Below are positions 58,931 to 64,000 of a stretch of 64,000 bases of DNA, piece after piece (the stretch's first letter is position 1; each line of letters begins with the position of its first letter). The DNA lies in the NCBI RefSeq assembly GCF_035083965.1, contig NC_089729.1, forward strand, positions 15,736,964 to 15,800,963, in the 5' to 3' direction. This DNA comes from Branchiostoma lanceolatum (lineage: Eukaryota > Chordata > Leptocardii > Amphioxiformes > Branchiostomatidae). Both the position numbers and the translations under genes were made by a program. The notes beneath the pieces are model-generated. The model saw only the letters and a list, made by a program, of their open reading frames with translations, was not told where the DNA came from and ran no database searches.

Positions 58931-59729
58931 GGTCGGTACTCAGGAACCTCTCAGGCTTGAAGTGCAACACTGACTGCAAGCTGCTGTTTGATTGGTTGTT
59001 TGACCTCTTCACCCGAACAGGTGTGGTTACACGTCACTGCGAAAAACCGTAGCCCCTCCCAGGTTGATAATTTACATGGATCAGGGTACGTAGGGGTTTC
59101 TATGAGGAAGTATTTGCCACTGAACGAGCTCTTAATATCTGATCTTATCATTTTCGACGACAAACATCACACCTAGTATCCGGCCGGATGCGATGTCAAT
59201 CGAGCATTTAAACTAAAGGCTACGCCATTGTTATAAACTAATATGGTACACATCGAGGGACAAAAACGTTCTGAGCCCCTCGAACTTTTGCTGTCAAACA
59301 CATGACCGCTTGTGACGTAATCTTTGCAAGAGTTATAGGGCTTCTGAGAAACCACTATGTCGGATGCGAGTTATGTTTTCGGCCGGTATTACCGCCCTTC
59401 GGCGTAACACAGCAGCTACGCTGTCATGCGGAGCGGCAGCAGTTAGTTATATTTCACTGAAGTAAAGTGCTACACGTAACTTTTGCACATCTAGCTGTAA
59501 GCGTTGTTTAAAAGTATCAAATGAGGATGCCCTTACTTTCTGGTAACGAGTTTCACTCTACAACAGGTTTAGGGAAAACAGAATTTTTAATACCTCAAAC
59601 ACGGGTTGATAACACTGTTAATTAAAGGTATTACTATCTAACGTAAAAATGTTAGCTCAGATTCTATCTACAGCTAGCAACGTTCTGGAATTATGAACAA
59701 TCGTTTCAAGTAACGCAGCTTGAAACTTA
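58931..59729. other. Intergenic, 5' flank of the SMPDL3-like gene
   Basis: Upstream sequence of the minus-strand SMPDL3-like gene, ending where the Penelope-like element's repeat begins. No gene or clear regulatory motif was recognised. Confidence 0.5.
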
Positions 59730-60130
59730 TCATTGGTAGTTCTGGGAAAATGACAGCGGAGACTGGTATTCGACCGGTTTCGACTTTATTGTCTTTTTCA
59801 AGAATGACAGAGATCGGACCACTCCTCCTTTTATACCTTTTCTGTGCCTCCCTAGTGCAGGGCGCTCTAACTTGAGCTTAAGATATTGACCAATCAGCGT
59901 TAAGGGTCTCATATTGCCCTGGATATAGGCTAGGTTGCCCTGATCTGAAGGTCTAGTTCACTATGCACTAGCTAGGCTACATTGCTCTGGGTGCCCTCCA
60001 GGTCGTTTAGCCCTGACCTCAGTTGACCTATGATATGACTTTATCTATTGTTCTAGAACAATTGTACATGTCATGAGGGTCTTACTATACATTGGTGGAG
60101 GAGGCACATTACAATTATGACGTCATGGTG
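59730..60130 (-). repeat. Downstream pLTR of the Penelope-like element
   Basis: Block A (59730-59865), a 157-bp middle with ordinary base composition, then block B from 60023. The right boundary is uncertain because the other copy is cut off at the window end. Confidence 0.75.
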
Positions 60131-60419
60131 GACGTTTACAATGGTATGCGTGTTTACAAAGTCAAGGAGAGTGGTCCGTACAAGCAGAGTGAAGCTAAAT
60201 ACATGAACAGGAAGTCTGCCGCTAGGTGGCTTAAATACAGAGAATCAAGTACAAGATACAATCAAATTACAAACAAAGCATGAATGTAACAGACTACCGA
60301 ACTTTCTAAGTTAGTGCTCGGATCCATAGGATACTAGTAACCAGCAAATGCGAAGCGTAAATCAACTACAAGTCAAAGTGTTAGCGCCGGTTACGACGAG
60401 AACTATACTTCTTGTCCCC

Positions 60420-62633
60420 TCATACCCTGGTTATTTCCAGTGATTCCAGGTTGAGTCCTTCTGGGTGAAGTGTTCGGAGCTGATGTATCCAGTAGGATTC
60501 TCTGCTGAGTCGTCGTTGTCGTGTGAGGTCTTCGGTCCTGCCGTATGCCAGCTTCTCGAGTCCGACGACCTCCATGTCCGCGACGGTGTGGCTCGGTTGG
60601 TTGAAGTGGGCTGCGATGGGTGTATCCTTGTCCGTCTTGATGGAAGATCGGTGCCCGTTCATCCTGTTGGCCAATGTTTGTCCTGTTTCGCCGACGTATT
60701 GTATGCCGCATTTCTTGCACTGTATCATGTATATGATATTCCTGGTGCGGCATGTGATGTGGGCCCTGATGGTGTAGCGTCTCGAAGTGCGATGGCTTTG
60801 GAAATCCTTGCTCTTCCTGACGTATGTGCAGGTGAGGCACTTTCTTCCGCACGGGTATGATCCCGGAGGGATGTTTTTCGTGATGAAATTCTTGTTCTCC
60901 CTCGGGATCTGGGCCCTCACCAGTGTATCCCTCAGATTTTTGTTGCGGCGGTAGGCGATGAGTGGTGGATCTTGGAAGAGTTCTCGTGTTCTGGGTGATA
61001 GTTGTAGAATGTTCCAGTACTTTCTGAGAATGTTGTTGATGGGTGGTAGATGTGGGTTGTAGGTGGTGACTAGGACTGGTCTGTCTTGCGAGGCAACCTT
61101 TTTCTTTTTGGCTCCTAGGAGTTCCTCTCTTGGGCGGTCTTGGGCGCGTTGTGCAGCTTGATCCAGGAGGGCGTCTTCATAGCCTCGATTCTGGAAATGT
61201 TCTTTTAGCTGCTGTGCTCGTTCCCTGTATTTGGGTTCGTCTGAGCAGATTCTACGAACGCGTAAGAATTGTCCAAAAGGTATACCCCGTTTGCAGTGGG
61301 TGGGGTGGGAAGGGTTCCTTAGAAGATATTGGTGCTTATCTGTGGGTTTTGTGTAGAGATCCGTGGTGAAAGCTCCCTCCGAAACGCTGATGGTGACGTC
61401 CAGGAAGTTGATAGATGTAGTGGAGGTTTCTACCGTGAACTTGATGGTTGGATGTGCTGTGTTGAGGTCTTTTATGAATGACTTGAAGTCTTCTTCCGAG
61501 TGTGTCCAGATGGCGAAAACATCGTCTATGTACCTCCACCAGACTAGTGGTTTGAGGTTCCTCTTGTAGACGTGTTGTTCCTCGAATTTTCCCATGAAGA
61601 TGTTTGCGTATGAAGGCGCCACTCTCGTTCCCATAGCCGTTCCTTGGACTTGGATGTAGTGTCCTCCGTTGAACTCGAAGTTGTTGAGGTTCAGGATCCT
61701 GTCCAGTAGGTCGCAGATGGCTTCGGTGGGAACGTCTGAAGGGTTCTTTTGGAGCGCTTCGCGAGACGCTTGTATACCTTCTTCTGTTGGGATGTTAGTG
61801 TAGAGGGATGACACGTCCAGGGTGACCAGTTTGGCGGTTGGCGAAATCTTCCCGAGTTTGTTGAGTTTCTGTAAGAAGTCCGTAGTGTCCTTGATGTAAG
61901 ATGGTAGTCTTTGCACCAAAGGGCGGAGGTGGTGGTCAGCAAATTCAGAGATCCTTTCTGTTGCACAGTCATTGGCTGAGATGATTGGTCTGCCCGGGTT
62001 ACCTTCCTTGTGGATCTTAGGGAGAAGGTAGAAGACAGGCGTTCTTGGGTGTACGGGCGCAAGATAGTTGAACTCGTCTTCGCTGATAGTTCCTTCGTTA
62101 AGAAGTTTAAAGAGAGTTGTTCTTACCAGCGCGGCGTGTTCCTCCGTGGGGCAGGAGTCGATGTGCTTGTAGTGATCTTTGTTGGAGAGTTGACGTAGTG
62201 CTTCTTGGATGTAGTCTTCTCTTTTCATGATCACTACCGCGGAGCCCTTGTCTGCGGGTTTGATGATGATGTCAGTTCTTCGGCTGAGTTCCGCAAGGGC
62301 TTCGCGTTCTGCACTGCAGATGTTGGTCTTGAACAGTCTTGGTGAAGGTTCCTTGTGTTCTAGGATTTCCTTTTCGACTGCCATGATGAAGGTGTCTAGC
62401 GCCGGATCTCTGTGGGTGGGGGGAGTCCACTTGCTTTTGACCTTGAATTTTTGGGTCTCCATTTTGTCGTGGTCAGCAAATAGTTCCCGCAATCGAAGTC
62501 TTCTGAAGAAGGCGTGGAGGTCTGTGATGAGTTGTTGTCGGTTGAGATCAGTGGGTGAGGGGGAGAAGTTGAGTCCTTTAGAAAGTGCAAGTATGTCAGT
62601 GTCGGTGAGTGGTATGTCCGAGAGGTTTACCAC
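60420..62633 (-). CDS. Penelope-like ORF2: reverse transcriptase with GIY-YIG endonuclease
   Basis: A 737-codon open frame. The RT core is complete, with YLLPKIHKEG, GRPIIS, LDVSSLYTNIP, QGTAMGT and YIDD (368-371). A cysteine-rich linker (CGRKCLTC, about 596-602) precedes the GIY-YIG endonuclease (GIQYVGETGQ, 643-652, then RMNGHRSSI and AAHFN), the hallmark of endonuclease-positive Penelope-like elements. The frame overlaps the end of ORF1 by 7 bases, in the -1 frame relative to ORF1. The first codon of this frame past the overlap is GTG, and the first internal Met is residue 58, so translation probably depends on frameshifting, reinitiation at a non-AUG codon, or the internal Met. No disabling mutation was seen. 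Confidence 0.93.
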   Translation of the reverse strand: MVNLSDIPLTDTDILALSKGLNFSPSPTDLNRQQLITDLHAFFRRLRLRELFADHDKMETQKFKVKSKWTPPTHRDPALDTFIMAVEKEILEHKEPSPRLFKTNICSAEREALAELSRRTDIIIKPADKGSAVVIMKREDYIQEALRQLSNKDHYKHIDSCPTEEHAALVRTTLFKLLNEGTISEDEFNYLAPVHPRTPVFYLLPKIHKEGNPGRPIISANDCATERISEFADHHLRPLVQRLPSYIKDTTDFLQKLNKLGKISPTAKLVTLDVSSLYTNIPTEEGIQASREALQKNPSDVPTEAICDLLDRILNLNNFEFNGGHYIQVQGTAMGTRVAPSYANIFMGKFEEQHVYKRNLKPLVWWRYIDDVFAIWTHSEEDFKSFIKDLNTAHPTIKFTVETSTTSINFLDVTISVSEGAFTTDLYTKPTDKHQYLLRNPSHPTHCKRGIPFGQFLRVRRICSDEPKYRERAQQLKEHFQNRGYEDALLDQAAQRAQDRPREELLGAKKKKVASQDRPVLVTTYNPHLPPINNILRKYWNILQLSPRTRELFQDPPLIAYRRNKNLRDTLVRAQIPRENKNFITKNIPPGSYPCGRKCLTCTYVRKSKDFQSHRTSRRYTIRAHITCRTRNIIYMIQCKKCGIQYVGETGQTLANRMNGHRSSIKTDKDTPIAAHFNQPSHTVADMEVVGLEKLAYGRTEDLTRQRRLSRESYWIHQLRTLHPEGLNLESLEITRV

Positions 62634-63604
62634 TGTTTTCCTTGCTGCTTCGAGGAGTTTGCGGCGGCGTATCTTCCGTATCCTGTCTTTCCTCCTCTTG
62701 CGTTTTTCTTGGATGGCCTTTTGGCGATTAAATCGCCGAGGGCGAGCACGAGCCTTCTTATGGAGCCCCCTCGTGGGTTCCTCCTTGCGTTGGCCTGCTT
62801 GCGTACCTTTTCTGGTGCATTCTGGCGTTTGTCCTTCTTTGCCGATGGGGCGCTTTTGTTGCTTTCGTCGCCTTTGTCGGTGAGGCGCTGCCGTGGCTGC
62901 TCCTTGTTGTCGGACCCCTCCTGTGGAGGGGTACTTCCGTTTTTTGGACGCTTCTTGCTGGGGCCGTTGACGGCGATGTCACGATCTCGCTGGAACTTTT
63001 TCTCCTTGGTCTTGAGGAGGGCGGCTTCCTTTCTCTTCTTGAACGTTTCCACGTTCTTTTCAAGGGTTTCCCGTTCTTCTTGAGGAAGTTCCTCTGTCTT
63101 CCGATTGAGGCCCGCGATTGTGTTGTCCAGGACATCTTCTGCTGATCCGTAGAAGTCGATGATCAGACCCATCAGGGTGCGCGATGTTTCCTTGAGGGTC
63201 TCGTCCCAGCGGCGATCGAACTCTGGGTTCGTCTTACCCAACATGGGTTTCTTCTCGATCACCAGGCCTTTGGGGATCAGGTGCTCATCCAAGTACTTCT
63301 GTAGCGTCTCTCGGTGGAGTTGGTAACGGAGGCTCTTGTCGGTGGCCTTGATCAGGTCCTTTTGTAGAGCGGTGGTGTTCTTCGGGGGAAGGGGGTCTTG
63401 GCGTACAGCGTAGATAAGTACCTTCCGTGCTGGTTCCTGTTCTGGAACGGATGTCTCAGATCCGTTCCGTTGTCTTTTCTTCTCATTCTTCTTCTCTGCT
63501 TGTCTCTCTTCGTCACGTATTCTTGACGTCGAAGTCTCGTGGCTGGATCGCTTGGCTTCTGCCGTGGATACAGCATCCTCCCAAATTGTAAGGGTAGACA
63601 TCAT
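62627..63604 (-). CDS. Penelope-like ORF1: basic Lys/Arg-rich protein
   Basis: 325 codons from ATG 63602-63604. Highly charged, with long Lys/Glu/Arg runs (likely helical, about residues 30-50 and 170-215) and a basic C-terminal third (KKRPKN, KKDKRQN, RPSKKNARGG), consistent with nucleic-acid binding. No zinc knuckle or known domain was recognised. The start codon overlaps the last bases of the upstream pLTR (TCAT at 63601-63604), so the pLTR supplies the initiator ATG. Confidence 0.75.
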   Translation of the reverse strand: MMSTLTIWEDAVSTAEAKRSSHETSTSRIRDEERQAEKKNEKKRQRNGSETSVPEQEPARKVLIYAVRQDPLPPKNTTALQKDLIKATDKSLRYQLHRETLQKYLDEHLIPKGLVIEKKPMLGKTNPEFDRRWDETLKETSRTLMGLIIDFYGSAEDVLDNTIAGLNRKTEELPQEERETLEKNVETFKKRKEAALLKTKEKKFQRDRDIAVNGPSKKRPKNGSTPPQEGSDNKEQPRQRLTDKGDESNKSAPSAKKDKRQNAPEKVRKQANARRNPRGGSIRRLVLALGDLIAKRPSKKNARGGKTGYGRYAAANSSKQQGKQW

Positions 63605-64000
63605 TGGTAGTTCTGGGAAAATGACAGCGGAGACTGGTATTCGACCGGTTTCGACTTTATTGTCTTTTTCAAGAATGACAGAGATCGGACCACTCCTCCT
63701 TTTATACCTTTTCTGTGCCTCCCTAGTGCAGGGCGCATAGAATTAAAATAAAAAAGAAAAAAAAAAATAAAGAAATAGAGGAAAAAAATATAGATATATA
63801 AAAAAGATAATTAAAAATAAAAATAATAAAAAGAAATAAAAGAGAGAGAAGAAATATATAAAAAGGAGTAAGAAAAATATACATAGTGATGTTTGACCTA
63901 TGATATGACTTTTATCTATTGTTCTAGAACAATTGTACATGTCATGAGGGTCTTACTATACATTGGTGGAGGAGGCACATTACAATTATGACGTCATGGT
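63601..64000 (-). repeat. Upstream pLTR of the Penelope-like element, partial
   Basis: Block A (63601-63736) and block B (63893 to the edge) match the other pLTR, but the 156 bases between them are an A-rich low-complexity stretch (AAATAAAAAG-type) with no resemblance to the 157-bp middle of the other copy. Confidence 0.75.

Larger units (their letters stand above)
59730..64000 (-). mobile_element. Penelope-like retroelement with ORF1, RT/GIY-YIG ORF2 and pLTR repeats
   Basis: The element is read on the minus strand. The internal part spans about 60125-63600 and encodes ORF1 and ORF2. Direct repeats flank it: block A 59730-59865 is essentially identical to 63601-63736, and block B, from TTGACCTATGATATGACTTT at 60023 onward, matches 63893 to the window end. 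This is the pLTR arrangement of Penelope-like elements. The upstream copy is cut by the window edge. Near-identity of the repeats suggests a recent insertion. Confidence 0.85.

Noticed and set aside
59730..60130. Hammerhead ribozyme in the pLTR, as known from other Penelope-like elements
   Set aside because: I could not find the CTGATGA core paired with a suitable GAAA on either strand; a covariance-model search would settle it.
60465..60860. Plus-strand 131-codon ORF
   Set aside because: Antisense to the GIY-YIG part of ORF2.
62620..62640. Canonical -1 ribosomal slippery heptamer between ORF1 and ORF2
   Set aside because: The local sequence (GGA AAA CAG TGG TAA in the ORF1 frame) does not fit X XXY YYZ, so no frameshift site was annotated.
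62227..63083. Plus-strand ORFs of 218 and 124 codons
   Set aside because: They are antisense shadows of the Penelope-like ORF1/ORF2.

Overview
This is a gene-rich but intron-heavy and repeat-heavy piece of an invertebrate deuterostome genome. Genes are split into many short exons, with consensus GT..AG junctions that I could follow codon phase by codon phase. The gene set (TELO2, XK-related, CYP2-like P450, SMPDL3-like phosphodiesterase, dual-specificity phosphatase, Ly6-like) together with abundant foldback/MITE elements, minisatellites and a Penelope-like retroelement fits an amphioxus (Branchiostoma) best. The species assignment is inference, not something read directly.

Layout: 1-1333 (-) two exons of an XK-related membrane protein running off the left edge, with a GAGT-type repeat in its intron. 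1334-7564 is mostly non-coding, with a ~118-bp minisatellite (4250-4862) and one unexplained minus-strand ORF (6356-6820). 7565-9290 (+) is a four-exon secreted, GPI-type Ly6/three-finger protein. 11112-20233 (+) is a complete 22-exon TELO2 (865 aa). 21464-27241 (-) is an 8-exon CYP2-like P450 that is complete except for a 2-bp frameshift in exon 4, next to a tandem duplication of the start of that exon. 29520-39841 (+) is a complete 21-exon gene (1102 aa) with an unusual order: SIR2-like domain, uncharacterised middle, protein kinase, then a metallo-beta-lactamase-like domain. 40669-52362 (-) is a 9-exon gene fusing glutaredoxin, DEP and DUF547 domains (481 aa). A 3-exon dual-specificity phosphatase (44183-45877, same strand) is nested in one of its introns. 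54966-58930 (-) is an 8-exon secreted SMPDL3-like phosphodiesterase (467 aa). 59730-64000 holds a Penelope-like element on the minus strand, with an ORF1, a reverse transcriptase/GIY-YIG ORF2 and flanking direct repeats (pLTRs).

The most interesting object is the SIR2-kinase-MBL fusion. Its kinase keeps every catalytic motif. The SIR2-like half keeps the TTNxD motif but has Tyr where the catalytic His normally sits, and the MBL half has lost the first His of HxHxDH. This looks like an active kinase carried between two degenerate nucleotide/nucleic-acid-related folds, perhaps a sensor or innate-immune signalling protein. That role is a hypothesis only.

The non-coding sequence is dominated by short inverted-repeat elements with recognisable target duplications (TA, TTAA, 8-bp hAT-like), by several repeat families present in two or more copies in the window, and by minisatellites, one of which forms the 3' splice site of an exon of the SIR2-kinase gene. 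I saw no tRNA, rRNA or CRISPR.
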